Shown: piece after piece, positions 7,432 through 18,463 of the stretch | Layout of the letters: the number at the start of each line of letters is the position of its first letter | Numbering within the stretch: the stretch's first letter is position 1 | Assembly (NCBI GenBank): GCA_021784595.1 | Contig: JAJYHT010000023.1 | Coordinates: 1 to 41,403, forward strand | Length of the DNA: 41,403 bases | Origin: Bacillota bacterium | Lineage (GTDB): Bacteria; Bacillota; Sulfobacillia; Sulfobacillales; Sulfobacillaceae | Direction of reading: 5' to 3' | Translations under genes and position numbers: made by a program | The notes under the pieces: generated by a model | What the model was told of the DNA's origin: nothing | The model's database searches: none | What the model saw: the letters and a program-made list of their open reading frames with translations, nothing else

Positions 7432-7454
7432 CTTATTTTTAGGAGGAGTTTTGA

Positions 7455-8810
7455 ATGCTTGAAGTCGGCCTGGACACTCTGTGGACAGAGGTTGTAGAAC
7501 GACTGCAAAGCGAACTATCCACCCCAAGTTTTGAAACTTGGGTACGAAGCGTAACCCCGCTGGCATTGTCCGACAACGTACTATCTCTCGCAGTTCCGAC
7601 AGAATTTGTACGTCAAATTATCGTTAGTCGCTACACCGGCCTGTTGCGTGATGTGGTGGCCAAAGTCGCTGGCCGTCCTTTGGAAATTCATTTCGACCTA
7701 GTGCAAAAACCAGTCGACGAAACCCCTGTTGCGCCCAGGCATTCAAAGCCCAGTCCAGAACATTTATCTTCGGACAACATTTACTTAACCCGACTTAACC
7801 CCAAATACGTTTTTGAGGCATTCGTCGTGGGCAGTTCCAACCGATTCGCCCATGCAGCCTGTCAAGCAGTGGCTGAAATGCCCGCGCGCGCTTATAATCC
7901 GTTATTTTTATATGGTGGCGTAGGATTGGGGAAAACACATTTAATGCACGCGATTGGCCATCATGTCTTGAACATATCGCCTGGATCGCATGTTTTGTAT
8001 GTTTCCGCGGAAAATTTCACCAACGAGATGATTAATGCCATTCGTGATGACAAAATGGTGCGTTTTCGACAGAAATATCGAAACATTGATGTCTTGCTGA
8101 TTGACGATATCCAATTTGTCGCCGGAAAAGAGCGCACCCAAGAAGAATTTTTTCATACATTCGAAGCGCTTCATGGCGCACGCAAGCAAATCGTCATTTC
8201 CAGCGACCGCGCTCCCAAGGAGATTCCCACCTTAGAAGAACGACTTCGGTCCCGCTTTGAATGGGGTCTCATTACCGACATTCAGCCGCCCGACCTGGAA
8301 ACCCGGATCGCAATCCTCGCTAAAAAAGCTCAAATTGAATCCTTGCGGGTTCCGGACGAGGTGCTTCAAATCATTGCCACTCGCATTGACACCAACATTC
8401 GTGAACTTGAGGGCGCACTGATTCGCGTCATGGCCTATGGGTCAATTTCTCGACAACTGTTGACATCTGACCTCGCTCTTGAAGCCCTCAAGGACGTCAT
8501 CCCACAAAGCCGGCCCAAGCCGATAACCATAAAGTTGATTCAAGAAGAGGTGGCATCGCACTTTGATATGCGGACCGATGAGTTTAAAGCTAAAAAACGC
8601 ACCAAGGCCGTAGCCTATCCTCGTCAAATCGCCATGTATATCGCCAGGGAAATCACCGATGCCAGTCTGCCCAAAATCGGTGACGAATTTGGCGGAAGAG
8701 ATCATACTACCGTAATGCATGCCTATGAAAAAATCGACCGCGAACGGCATAGCGATCCGCAGGTGGCCGGTTTGATCGAAGATCTTATCAAACGCATTCG
8801 TTCACGATAA
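7455..8810 (+). CDS. dnaA: Chromosomal replication initiator protein DnaA
   Basis: The 451-residue protein is full-length DnaA. Domain I is about residues 1-80 ('STPSFETWVRSVTPLAL'), with a short linker to about 105. The AAA+ domain carries Walker A 'GGVGLGKTH' (154-162) and Walker B 'LLIDDIQF' (214-221), with sensor II near 'TRIDTNIRELEGAL'. Domain IV ends with the DNA-binding signature 'GGRDHTTVMHAYEKI' near residue 420. It unwinds the origin and loads the helicase. AGGAGG at 7441-7446 lies 8 bases before the ATG. The gene sits between two DnaA-box clusters, indicating that this is the origin itself. Confidence 0.98.
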   Translation: MLEVGLDTLWTEVVERLQSELSTPSFETWVRSVTPLALSDNVLSLAVPTEFVRQIIVSRYTGLLRDVVAKVAGRPLEIHFDLVQKPVDETPVAPRHSKPSPEHLSSDNIYLTRLNPKYVFEAFVVGSSNRFAHAACQAVAEMPARAYNPLFLYGGVGLGKTHLMHAIGHHVLNISPGSHVLYVSAENFTNEMINAIRDDKMVRFRQKYRNIDVLLIDDIQFVAGKERTQEEFFHTFEALHGARKQIVISSDRAPKEIPTLEERLRSRFEWGLITDIQPPDLETRIAILAKKAQIESLRVPDEVLQIIATRIDTNIRELEGALIRVMAYGSISRQLLTSDLALEALKDVIPQSRPKPITIKLIQEEVASHFDMRTDEFKAKKRTKAVAYPRQIAMYIAREITDASLPKIGDEFGGRDHTTVMHAYEKIDRERHSDPQVAGLIEDLIKRIRSR

Positions 8811-9109
8811 CATCACAGAGGATAACCTTGGGATAACTGGCCTCGAATCTTGTGGATGACTGTCGGTTTGTACACAGACACCGTGACAAATGTCGATAAT
8901 CGACCAAGGCCTATGGATAACCTCAAAACTTATCCCAAAGTTATTCAAACGGCAAACCATTGAAGGACAGGGGTTGACATGAGTTTTCCTCATTATCCAT
9001 AGCACTTATTATGATTACGGAAATTTAAACAATATAGAACTTATCATAAGGGATAACTTTTCCAACAACCGTTTGTCGACAAAGTTGATAGTACCGGAGG
9101 AGGATTTAT
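8811..9109. promoter_or_regulatory. oriC: Origin part 2: DnaA-box-like cluster and AT-rich unwinding candidate (dnaA-dnaN gap)
   Basis: This 299-base gap is rich in GGATAA/TTATCC. One-mismatch DnaA boxes are TGTGGATGA (8851-8859), TATGGATAA (8912-8920) and TTATCCATA (8993-9001). Two-mismatch boxes are TTATCCCAA (8930-8938) and TTATTCAAA (8941-8949). An AT-rich stretch at about 9003-9060 would suit as DNA-unwinding element. A TTGACA at 8974-8979 could be a dnaN -35 box, but I do not see a matching -10. The dnaN ribosome-binding site GGAGGAGG lies just before 9110. Confidence 0.7.
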
Positions 9110-10222
9110 ATGCAGTTTACGGTCGACCAAAATCAATTAGCTCAGGCTTTGTCTATGGTTATAAGACTCGTTCAACAGCAAAACACCATGGCTGTTCTCG
9201 GTGGTGTCCAGTTGACAGCCTCCGACAGCGGACTTGATGTTCAAACCACGGATCTCTTTAGCGTAATGACCGTCAAAGTACGTGCCCACGTTATCGAGCC
9301 AGGCACAATTGTTTTGCCAGCCGCAACATTCAATGACTTGATCCACCGATTGCCAACCGCTACGGTCGACGTTCAAGTTGACCCACATTCCGGGAAGGCA
9401 GTGCTCAAATATGGACGCAACCGAGCCACCATACACGGGTTTGGAAATGATCAGCTCCCCGAATTTCCCACTTTCGGAGAAGGAGTGGTCTCAGTGACCT
9501 TGCCAGCCGGGACTCTGACCAGCTTTGCGCGCCAAATTATCTTTGCGTGCTCCAAAGAAGAATCCCGGCCAATTCTCAAAGGTATCCACATTGAATTAGG
9601 TTCCGGCAAGGTAGTTCTGGTCAGCACCGACGGCAGTAGACTATCTCACGCATGGGCTGCATTGCCGGATTACCGAGGTCCCGAAATGCGGTTAGTGCTC
9701 CCGGCTAAGATATTAGCCGAGGCGTCGCGCTTAGATAGCTCAGGGCAACCCATCGTTGTCACGTTCAGAGATGGATTTGTTCAATTCGCCACGCAAGACA
9801 CAATGCTCACGTCGCGGGTTTTGGATGGCGACTATCCCGATTATCAACGGGTCATCCCTCAAGACTATCAGGTGCAAATTCGTGTGCCCACTGCTGATCT
9901 ACGAGGTAGTGTGGAGCGGGCTCATTTAATTGCGTCTAAAGATCGGTCCAATGCGGTGAAATTCAATCACCAAATAGGATTGTTGCAAATGACCGCTTCG
10001 GCTGCCGAAGTAGGCCAGGCCCAAGAGATCTTGGAATGCGACAGCCAAGGATCGGAGATGGAGATTATGTTCAATTCGACATTCATCATCGACGCACTCA
10101 AATCGTTTAGTGGCGAAGAGGTGATGATAGAGTTTTCGGGTGTTCAGTCACCTGCGCGTATCCGAGATGCCGCCAATTCGCAGTATTTTCATATTTTGCT
10201 TCCTCTTCGGCAATTGGTTTAA
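9110..10222 (+). CDS. dnaN: DNA polymerase III beta subunit (sliding clamp)
   Basis: The 370-residue protein has the three-domain length of a bacterial beta clamp. It starts 'MQFTVDQNQLAQALSMV', contains 'ARQIIFACSKEESRPILKG' (about residues 139-157, the usual domain I-II linker region), 'STDGSRLSHA', and ends 'RIRDAANSQYFHILLPLRQL', close to the universal clamp ending (…YLIMPMRL). It encircles DNA as a dimer and tethers polymerases. GGAGGAGG precedes the ATG. recF follows after only 5 bases. Confidence 0.97.
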   Translation: MQFTVDQNQLAQALSMVIRLVQQQNTMAVLGGVQLTASDSGLDVQTTDLFSVMTVKVRAHVIEPGTIVLPAATFNDLIHRLPTATVDVQVDPHSGKAVLKYGRNRATIHGFGNDQLPEFPTFGEGVVSVTLPAGTLTSFARQIIFACSKEESRPILKGIHIELGSGKVVLVSTDGSRLSHAWAALPDYRGPEMRLVLPAKILAEASRLDSSGQPIVVTFRDGFVQFATQDTMLTSRVLDGDYPDYQRVIPQDYQVQIRVPTADLRGSVERAHLIASKDRSNAVKFNHQIGLLQMTASAAEVGQAQEILECDSQGSEMEIMFNSTFIIDALKSFSGEEVMIEFSGVQSPARIRDAANSQYFHILLPLRQLV

Positions 10223-10227
10223 TTCTT

Positions 10228-11298
10228 ATGTTATTAAGGAGCGTGGACATTCGACAATTCCGCAATATTGCGCAAGCGCATTTAGATTGTTCATCTCAAC
10301 TGACCTTAGTTGTGGGAAAAAATGCTCAAGGAAAGACTAATGCTTTGGATGCGATACACATTGCGCTGCAAGGCAAGTCGTTTCGCAATAGCCCGGAACT
10401 GGAATGGTTTTCGTTTGTCGATCCCGATGTGATTGCCATCACCGCATCGCTCGACAATGGACAAGGACGCTTGTCATCGATTGAACATCGCGTGATGGCA
10501 AATCCGCATAAACGCATTCACAGGGGCCCGAAGATTCCAGTCGTGGTCTTTAGCCCGCAAGACCTTGCCTTGTCCAAAGGATCTCCCAGTGATCGACGGC
10601 GCTTCTTGGACCAAACCATCAGCTTAATGAATGCCCGCTATGACCGTGCATTAAAACAATTTCAGCATGCCGTGTTGCAGCGTAACCGAGCCCTAAAGGA
10701 ACCACGGCTATCTCATATCGTTGATAGCTTTAATCCCGCATTGGTTTCTTATGGCACGTACGTGTGGCAAACGCGCCAAGAGTTCGTTCTCACATTGCTT
10801 AGCCAAGCCAACGTATCATATCGCCGAATTTCCAATGGCGAGAGTTTGGGGGGTCATTTGCAATATGGCGGGTGCCAATCGCCGATTGCCAGCGAGGCGG
10901 AATATCTGACCGTCCTTGAGCAGAGAAGGACCGATGAGCGTCTGCGAATGATGACACTGGTGGGACCCCATCGCGATGATCTGGCCCTGGATATTGGTGG
11001 ACGCTCAGTATCCCTCTACGCATCCCAGGGACAGCACCGTCTAGTCTCTCTCAGCCTAAAACTCGCCACCTTTCATCTGTTGCAAGAGGAATTTGGAGAA
11101 CCTCCGGTGATTTTACTGGACGATGTACTGTCCGAGCTTGATTCCGACCGACGGGGCGAGTTGCTCCGAATGATAAGTCAAAAGGATCAGCAAACTATTG
11201 TTACGGACACCGAAGCACGCAACTATGAGTATTTGTCTCCAATGATATATCATGTAGACAATGGAAGTTTTACCAAGTGGGGACAAGACCATGCCTAA
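10228..11298 (+). CDS. recF: DNA replication and repair protein RecF
   Basis: The 356-residue protein is an ABC-type ATPase of the SMC/RecF class that loads RecA at gaps with RecO and RecR. The N-terminal 'IRQFRNIAQAHLD' is followed by Walker A 'VVGKNAQGKTNALDAIHIAL' (about residues 28-47). The signature region is 'SLYASQGQHRLVSLSLKLA' (RecF family: S.GQ.R), and Walker B is 'PPVILLDDVLSELD'. The S4-domain gene yaaA, usual between dnaN and recF in Firmicutes, is missing. The ribosome-binding site is poor, so coupling with dnaN is likely. The end overlaps the next gene by 8 bases. Confidence 0.96.
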   Translation: MLLRSVDIRQFRNIAQAHLDCSSQLTLVVGKNAQGKTNALDAIHIALQGKSFRNSPELEWFSFVDPDVIAITASLDNGQGRLSSIEHRVMANPHKRIHRGPKIPVVVFSPQDLALSKGSPSDRRRFLDQTISLMNARYDRALKQFQHAVLQRNRALKEPRLSHIVDSFNPALVSYGTYVWQTRQEFVLTLLSQANVSYRRISNGESLGGHLQYGGCQSPIASEAEYLTVLEQRRTDERLRMMTLVGPHRDDLALDIGGRSVSLYASQGQHRLVSLSLKLATFHLLQEEFGEPPVILLDDVLSELDSDRRGELLRMISQKDQQTIVTDTEARNYEYLSPMIYHVDNGSFTKWGQDHA

Positions 11299-11845
11299 AC
11301 CAAAACCCTTGCAGCATATTCTCCAATCAATGTCGCAACAGTACCTCTGGCAAACAGCATCGGCCACCCGAGTGATTCAGCAAGTGTGGCTGGAGATTGT
11401 GGGACCTGTGGTGGCGCACAACACCCGCGTTATGAAATATGAAGACGGCACCATCAAACTAGCTGTGGCTTCTTCGGCATGGGCGCAAGAATTACAATAT
11501 TTAACGCCTACTTTAATTTCTCGGCTTAATGAGCATCTCGCAGTGCAATTTCGCGTCAAGAACATTCGGTCTCGGGTTTGGGTGCGCGCATTTTTAAAAG
11601 AAGGCTCATCCTCGACGCGTAAAGAACGCACTTACCGTGTGCGGTCCATCAATGGCGCACACGATGAAGATCTGCAAACCCTGCTCAGCCGCGTTCGAGA
11701 ACTGCATCGACAAGCCGTAAAGGAATGGCTTGAGTCCGGATACCACCAATGTGCGGTGTGCCAAAGCCCCACGCTTGAAGGATATTCCGTGTGTAGCGCT
11801 TGTGGCTCACAGTTTTCGTCTCGCGGCCACAATAGTGTACAATAA
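11291..11845 (+). CDS. DUF721 (DciA-like) protein with C-terminal zinc ribbon
   Basis: The 184-residue protein begins with a DUF721/DciA-like domain: 'LQHILQSM', then 'VIQQVWLEIVGPVVAHNTRV' and 'LKLAVASSAWAQELQYL'-type text (residues ~8-85). A linker follows, and then a C-terminal zinc ribbon with two CxxC pairs, 'CAVC' and 'CSAC', about 15 residues apart. DciA is the replicative helicase operator/loader in many bacteria; here the gene lies in the dnaA-dnaN-recF-gyrB cluster, which fits a replication role, but function in this lineage is inference. The ATG at 11291 overlaps the recF stop (ATGCCTAA). The zinc ribbon is the unusual part. Confidence 0.85.
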   Translation: MPKPKPLQHILQSMSQQYLWQTASATRVIQQVWLEIVGPVVAHNTRVMKYEDGTIKLAVASSAWAQELQYLTPTLISRLNEHLAVQFRVKNIRSRVWVRAFLKEGSSSTRKERTYRVRSINGAHDEDLQTLLSRVRELHRQAVKEWLESGYHQCAVCQSPTLEGYSVCSACGSQFSSRGHNSVQ

Positions 11846-11863
11846 TTGAGAGGAGGCTCGGTA

Positions 11864-12115
11864 ATGTACTTGCATGTGGGACAGGACATCATGGTTGCTA
11901 CGGATGCCATTGTGGCCATTCTTAGCAAGGAGTTGCTCGATACCTCCAAGGATGTGCGTGAATTGTACGCCAGACTGCGTTCCGAAGGACGTGTCAGTGG
12001 AAACATCAAAGAAGCAAAAACTCTTGTGGTTACCCGAACCGGCATAATTCTTTCAAACATTTCCGCCAATACTCTAGTACGGCGAGCAGGCCGTCTTGAG
12101 GATTCAGATCGATGA
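11864..12115 (+). CDS. remB: Extracellular matrix regulator RemB-like protein (DUF370)
   Basis: The 83-residue protein matches the YaaB/RemB (DUF370) family: it starts 'MYLHVGQDIMVATDAIVAIL' and contains 'LVVTRTGIILSNISANTLVRR'. In Bacillus, RemA/RemB-type proteins affect biofilm matrix genes; RemA is a DNA-binding protein, and the role of RemB is less clear. The ATG at 11864 follows GAGAGGAGG (11849-11857). The recF-yaaB-gyrB gene order is the one seen in Bacillus, except for the DUF721 gene inserted before it. Confidence 0.9.
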   Translation: MYLHVGQDIMVATDAIVAILSKELLDTSKDVRELYARLRSEGRVSGNIKEAKTLVVTRTGIILSNISANTLVRRAGRLEDSDR

Positions 12116-12150
12116 AGCATCAGAAAGCCTGAGGGTAGAGTTGCCTTCAA

Positions 12151-12166
12151 AGACCCTGCAGGGTCT
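12151..12166. promoter_or_regulatory. Perfect 16-bp palindrome upstream of gyrB (possible operator)
   Basis: AGACCCTGCAGGGTCT is a perfect 16-bp palindrome ending 29 bases before the gyrB start codon, between the remB stop and the gyrB ribosome-binding site (GGGGGA, ~12181-12186). No poly-T follows, so it is not an intrinsic terminator. It could be an operator or a 5'-UTR hairpin. No second copy was noticed in the window. Confidence 0.5.
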
Positions 12167-12192
12167 CACGTCATGTTTAAGGGGGACCATAA

Positions 12193-14109
<1,917 letters not shown>

Positions 14110-14133
14110 AGATAAAGCGGGGGTTGCAAAATC

Positions 14134-16590
14134 ATGGCAAATATCGGCCATGTATTGCCGATTGATATTCAAGAAGAGATGAAGAAGTCTTATATTGACT
14201 ACGCGATGAGTGTAATCGTGAGTCGTGCACTGCCTGATGTGAAAGATGGACTGAAACCTGTTCACCGTCGCATTTTGTACGCCATGCAGGAATTAGCCAA
14301 CACGCCCAGCCACCCTTATAAAAAATCTGCTCGTATTGTGGGTGAGGTGTTGGGACGTTACCATCCGCATGGCGACACGGCTGTATATGATGCCATGGTG
14401 CGTATGGCGCAAGATTTCTCTATTCGTTATCCGCTCGTGGATGGTCACGGAAACTTCGGGTCGATGGACGGAGATGCTCCTGCCGCCATGCGATACACGG
14501 AGGTCCGTCTATCACAAATCGCAATGGAAATGCTGGCCGACATCGATAAAGACACGGTCGATTTCACTCCCAACTTTGATGACACGACCAAAGAGCCGGT
14601 ATTGCTGCCAGCTAAAATCCCCAATCTTTTGATCAATGGATCGTCTGGGATAGCCGTGGGAATGGCAACCAATATTCCCCCGCACAACCTGACCGAAGTG
14701 GCCAATGCCGCCATTCATTTAATCGATCACCCTGAAGCGGACCTTGATCAGTTGATGAAATATGTTCCCGGACCAGATTTTCCCACCGGAGGCATGATTA
14801 TGGGGCGCGAGGGAATTCGCTCCGCCTATCAAACCGGCCGAGGCATTATCACCATCCGCGGCATTGCCAAAGTGGAGGAGGCGGATCGGGCGGGGACCAG
14901 GACCCGCATCATTGTGAGCGAAATTCCTTATCAAGTGAACAAGGCTCGCTTGATAGAAAAAATTGCCGATTTGGTGCATGACCGCAAGATTGAGGGGATA
15001 GCGGACTTACGCGACGAGTCAGACCGCGAAGGCGTCCGTATAGTGATCGATCTAAAACGGGATGCAGTGCCTAATGTGGTCTTGAATCAACTATACAAAT
15101 ACACCGCGATGCAGCAAACCTTCGGCATTATCCTGTTGGCTCTCGTGGACGGCCGTCCTTTGGTATTGAGCTTTAAAGAAATTTTGTTCTACTTTATTGC
15201 GCATCGTAAAGATGTGATTGTCCGTCGCACCCGCTTCGAATTGGCAAAAGCCGAGGCGCGAGCTCATATTCTGGAAGGCCTGCGGATAGCGTTGCAATTC
15301 TTGGATGAGGTCATTCGGCTCATTCGCGGTGCGGCTTCCGTGGACACTGCACGCTCAGGCTTAATCGAGCGGTTCGGCCTTTCTGAAATTCAGGCCAATG
15401 CCATTTTGGATATGCGTCTTCAGCGTTTAACTGCTCTCGAGAGAGAGAAGATCGAGGCAGAGTATCAAGAAATTCAGACAGAAATTCAACGGTTGCGTGG
15501 TATTTTAGCCAATGAGCAGCTTGTCTACAACATCATCAAAGAAGACCTATTGGCCATGCGCAGCAAATATGGCGATGCCCGACGTACGATGATTGGAGCA
15601 GCTGCACGCGATATTAGCGATGAAGATTTGATTCCAGAAGAAGACATGGTGGTGACCATCACACATCGTGGCTACATCAAGAGGTCGGCCACCAATGTAT
15701 ACCGCGCTCAACGACGAGGGGGTCGTGGAGTGACTGGGGGGACGGTGCGCGAAGACGATTTCATCAGCCACCTCTTTGTGGCTTCAACTCACGCATATCT
15801 GTGCTTTTTCACTAATCGCGGGCGCATCTATCGGGTTAAAGTGCACGAGATCCCGGAAGCCGGGCGCCAAGCCAAGGGGATATCGGTGGCTAACCTGATC
15901 GCTTTAGAGCAGGGAGAGCGCATTACGGCGGTGCAAACGATGTCGGCAAACCCCGAGGGGTCATACTGGGTTTTCGCCACCCGCAAAGGAGTGGTGAAGC
16001 GCACAGCACTTTCGGACTACGTTTCATGGCGAGGCGGTGGTATCATTGCCATAACCATGGATGATGGCGACGAGTTGATTGGGGTGGAATCCACTGCGGG
16101 ATCCGCGGAGATTATGCTGGCCACCCGTTCTGGATCGGTGATCCGGTTCGAGGAAACCGAGGTGCGGTCCATGGGACGCTCTGCCCATGGCGTGCATGGC
16201 ATTCGACTGCGCAATAACGATGAAGTGGTCTCGTTGGCAGTGGTGCAAAATCAACCGGAGATCTTAATTTTGACGGAGCATGGGTTTGGCAAGCGGACTC
16301 CCTTTGAACAATTTCGCCGAACCGGTCGAGGCGGCAATGGAGTGATTGGCATTCGAGTTACGCCGAAAACGGGCGCTATGGTAGGATTGGTCCCAGTTTT
16401 TGGAAACGAACAATTCATGGTGATTTCAAGTGAGGGAACACTGATTCGGATGACGGTCGAAGGAGTATCTCGTCAAGGCAGGGCTTCTCAAGGGGTGACC
16501 ATCATGCGTTTAGAAGGCGATCAGCAAGTGATGGCCTTTACCTTAGTGGCTCCCGACGAGGATAATGAGGATGATCCAGAGATGATTTAA
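14134..16590 (+). CDS. gyrA: DNA gyrase subunit A
   Basis: The 818-residue protein is a full-length GyrA. The breakage-reunion domain has '[20 protein letters not shown]', '[16 protein letters not shown]' (quinolone-region residues), and the catalytic tyrosine in '[11 protein letters not shown]' (about residue 122). The C-terminal beta-pinwheel contains the GyrA-box '[11 protein letters not shown]' (about residue 530), which distinguishes gyrase from topoisomerase IV. The acidic tail is '[11 protein letters not shown]'. GGGGG precedes the ATG. Confidence 0.98.
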   Translation: MANIGHVLPIDIQEEMKKSYIDYAMSVIVSRALPDVKDGLKPVHRRILYAMQELANTPSHPYKKSARIVGEVLGRYHPHGDTAVYDAMVRMAQDFSIRYPLVDGHGNFGSMDGDAPAAMRYTEVRLSQIAMEMLADIDKDTVDFTPNFDDTTKEPVLLPAKIPNLLINGSSGIAVGMATNIPPHNLTEVANAAIHLIDHPEADLDQLMKYVPGPDFPTGGMIMGREGIRSAYQTGRGIITIRGIAKVEEADRAGTRTRIIVSEIPYQVNKARLIEKIADLVHDRKIEGIADLRDESDREGVRIVIDLKRDAVPNVVLNQLYKYTAMQQTFGIILLALVDGRPLVLSFKEILFYFIAHRKDVIVRRTRFELAKAEARAHILEGLRIALQFLDEVIRLIRGAASVDTARSGLIERFGLSEIQANAILDMRLQRLTALEREKIEAEYQEIQTEIQRLRGILANEQLVYNIIKEDLLAMRSKYGDARRTMIGAAARDISDEDLIPEEDMVVTITHRGYIKRSATNVYRAQRRGGRGVTGGTVREDDFISHLFVASTHAYLCFFTNRGRIYRVKVHEIPEAGRQAKGISVANLIALEQGERITAVQTMSANPEGSYWVFATRKGVVKRTALSDYVSWRGGGIIAITMDDGDELIGVESTAGSAEIMLATRSGSVIRFEETEVRSMGRSAHGVHGIRLRNNDEVVSLAVVQNQPEILILTEHGFGKRTPFEQFRRTGRGGNGVIGIRVTPKTGAMVGLVPVFGNEQFMVISSEGTLIRMTVEGVSRQGRASQGVTIMRLEGDQQVMAFTLVAPDEDNEDDPEMI

Positions 16591-16681
16591 GGCCGTGCGG
16601 ATGAGACGGCGATTCTGCAGGGCCAGCCACAGACGATTTAAGAGAAACCAAAAAAGTGACTTTTTAAGGGAGAGAGCAGCA

Positions 16682-17572
16682 ATGGCAGAAAAACAACAAG
16701 GAACCTTTACGGTTAAGGCGGGATTGGCGGAAATGCTGAAGGGCGGCGTCATAATGGATGTGACCACCCCTGAGCAGGCTGTCATAGCTGAACGTGCGGG
16801 TGCCGTGGCCGTAATGGCACTCGAAAGAGTTCCAGCGGACATTCGGGCGGCGGGCGGAGTGGCCCGGATGGCCAGTCCACGCATTGTCAAGAGCATCATG
16901 GAGGCAGTATCCATTCCTGTGATGGCGAAAGTACGAATTGGCCACTTTGTCGAAGCCCAAGTGCTAGAATCCCTCGAGGTGGATTACATTGATGAAAGCG
17001 AAGTATTGACCCCTGCCGACGATCAGTATCACATAGACAAATGGGGTTTTAACGTGCCCTTTGTGTGTGGTGCGCGCGATCTGGGCGAGGCATTGCGTCG
17101 CATTGCAGAGGGTGCGGCCATGATTCGCACTAAGGGTGAACCGGGTACAGGGAATGTAGTGGAGGCCGTGCGTCACCTGCGCCAAGTCAACGCCCAAATT
17201 CGCCTGGTGGTAGCCACACCCGATGCAGAATTAGCCGATTTGGCCAAAGAACTGCGGGCACCGTTAGACTTAGTTAGACGGGTGAAGGAATTAGGACGGT
17301 TGCCGGTGGTGAACTTTAGTGCAGGCGGCGTGGCTTCACCCGCTGATGCCGCTTTGATGATGCAACTGGGAGCCGACGGCATCTTTGTCGGGTCTGGCAT
17401 CTTTAAGTCGTCCAATCCCGACGCGATGGCGCGTGCAGTAGTCAGGGCTACGTTGCATTATAACGATCCAAAAATTGTCGCCGATGTTTCGGAAGATATT
17501 GGCGAGTCCATGCCAGGAATCGAAATGGCCACTTTGTCGCCGGCAGATCGCATGCAGGATCGAGGAATCTAG
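16682..17572 (+). CDS. pdxS: Pyridoxal 5'-phosphate synthase, PdxS subunit
   Basis: The 296-residue protein is the synthase half of the DXP-independent vitamin B6 pathway, making PLP from ribose-5-phosphate, glyceraldehyde-3-phosphate and ammonia. Motifs are '[18 protein letters not shown]', '[18 protein letters not shown]', '[14 protein letters not shown]' (catalytic lysine) and '[23 protein letters not shown]' (phosphate site, in parts). The ATG at 16682 follows AGGGAG. It is 91 bases after gyrA and 5 bases before pdxT, forming a two-gene operon. Confidence 0.97.
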   Translation: MAEKQQGTFTVKAGLAEMLKGGVIMDVTTPEQAVIAERAGAVAVMALERVPADIRAAGGVARMASPRIVKSIMEAVSIPVMAKVRIGHFVEAQVLESLEVDYIDESEVLTPADDQYHIDKWGFNVPFVCGARDLGEALRRIAEGAAMIRTKGEPGTGNVVEAVRHLRQVNAQIRLVVATPDAELADLAKELRAPLDLVRRVKELGRLPVVNFSAGGVASPADAALMMQLGADGIFVGSGIFKSSNPDAMARAVVRATLHYNDPKIVADVSEDIGESMPGIEMATLSPADRMQDRGI

Positions 17573-17577
17573 TCGGT

Positions 17578-18180
17578 ATGCGAATAGGAGTCTTAGCGAT
17601 ACAAGGGGATGTGCGTGAACATTTGCAGCATGTGGCCAGTGCCGGGGCACAAGCGGCTTCGGTTCGCACAGTGAGCGAACTGGCACAGGTGCAAGGCCTT
17701 ATCATCCCCGGTGGCGAAAGCACCACAATTGGCATGCTGATGCAAGAAGAAGGATTGATTGAGGCCATTCAGAAAAGAGTGGCCGAAGAGGCGTTCCCTG
17801 TTTACGGCACCTGTGCGGGACTCATATTACTGGCTAAAGAGGTCATAGGAAAATCTCCGGCGCGCCTCGGCCTGATGGATATTGTCGCCGACCGCAATGC
17901 CTATGGACGTCAAGTCGCATCGTTCGAGGCGCCTTTGACCATTGCGGGGATTCCAGGGGAAACTTTTTTAGCTGTCTTTATTCGAGCTCCGCAGATAACG
18001 AAACTAGGACCGGATGTGACCCCTTTGGCGTATCACCAAGGGCAGGTCGTGATGGCCCAGCAAGGGTCATTGCTGGTAAGTTCATTTCATCCAGAAATGA
18101 CTCCTGATATTCGCGTCCATCAATATTTCATAAACAAAGTAGCCCAGCCTATAGTTCGCAATGCGACGGGGGCATCTTGA
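17578..18180 (+). CDS. pdxT: Pyridoxal 5'-phosphate synthase glutaminase subunit PdxT
   Basis: The 200-residue class I glutaminase supplies ammonia to PdxS. Visible motifs are 'MRIGVLAIQGDVREH', 'GLIIPGGESTT' (about 40-50), the nucleophile Cys79 in 'YGTCAGLILLA', and the His-x-Glu of the triad in 'SSFHPEMTPD'. It lies 5 bases after pdxS. Its last codons overlap a possible -35 box for the downstream T-box leader. Confidence 0.97.
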   Translation: MRIGVLAIQGDVREHLQHVASAGAQAASVRTVSELAQVQGLIIPGGESTTIGMLMQEEGLIEAIQKRVAEEAFPVYGTCAGLILLAKEVIGKSPARLGLMDIVADRNAYGRQVASFEAPLTIAGIPGETFLAVFIRAPQITKLGPDVTPLAYHQGQVVMAQQGSLLVSSFHPEMTPDIRVHQYFINKVAQPIVRNATGAS

Positions 18181-18235
18181 CTTTTGGAAAGGTTCCAGGC
18201 AAGATCAAGCCAACAACGCAAATGCGTATTCGCTT

Positions 18236-18444
18236 GATGATAGAAGCCAATCTTAGGAAACGTGTAAAGAGAGCCGATGGGTGGTGAAAATCGGTCACGC
18301 AATTCCTAAAGCATCCACTTCTTGAAGGCCCGACTGACGTCGGCGGATGACCCGTTATCGTCAATGAGAGGGCGTTCAAACGCCAAATAGGGTGGCACCG
18401 CGAGAAACACTCGTCCCTAAGATCTAGAGGATGAGTGTTTCTTT
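18236..18444 (+). ncRNA. Serine T-box riboswitch leader of mtnA-serS
   Basis: Stem I is recognisable: the strand CTTAGGAA (~18252-18259) pairs with TTCCTAA (18303-18309), and the apical part reads AGAGAGCCGAT...GGTGGTGAAAATCGG. The specifier loop on the 3' side is AGCATCCA (18310-18317), containing two serine codons: AGC (18310-18312) and UCC (18314-18316). UCC followed by A fits the usual specifier position better. The T-box core TGGCACCGCG lies at 18393-18402. Its TGGC would pair with a GCCA tRNA end, matching discriminator G73 seen in both tRNA-Ser genes of this window. Uncharged tRNA-Ser should favour antitermination of mtnA-serS. A weak promoter (TTGACT 18177-18182, CAAGAT 18200-18205, 17-base spacer) may start it. 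A small hairpin (ATCAAGC 18204-18210 with GCTTGAT 18232-18238) precedes Stem I. Confidence 0.93.
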
Positions 18445-18445
18445 A
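18404..18445 (+). terminator. T-box intrinsic terminator
   Basis: GAAACACTCGTCC (18404-18416) pairs with GGATGAGTGTTTC (18429-18441) and is followed by TTT. The 5' arm directly abuts the T-box core, so the antiterminator formed by tRNA binding would exclude this hairpin. It ends about 20 bases before the mtnA start codon. Confidence 0.88.
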
Positions 18446-18463
18446 TGAAGGAGAGTTGTTCTA

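Noticed and set aside
16591-16681. Terminator between gyrA and pdxS
   Set aside because: GCCGT...ACGGC can pair, but no U tract follows and the loop is large; not called.
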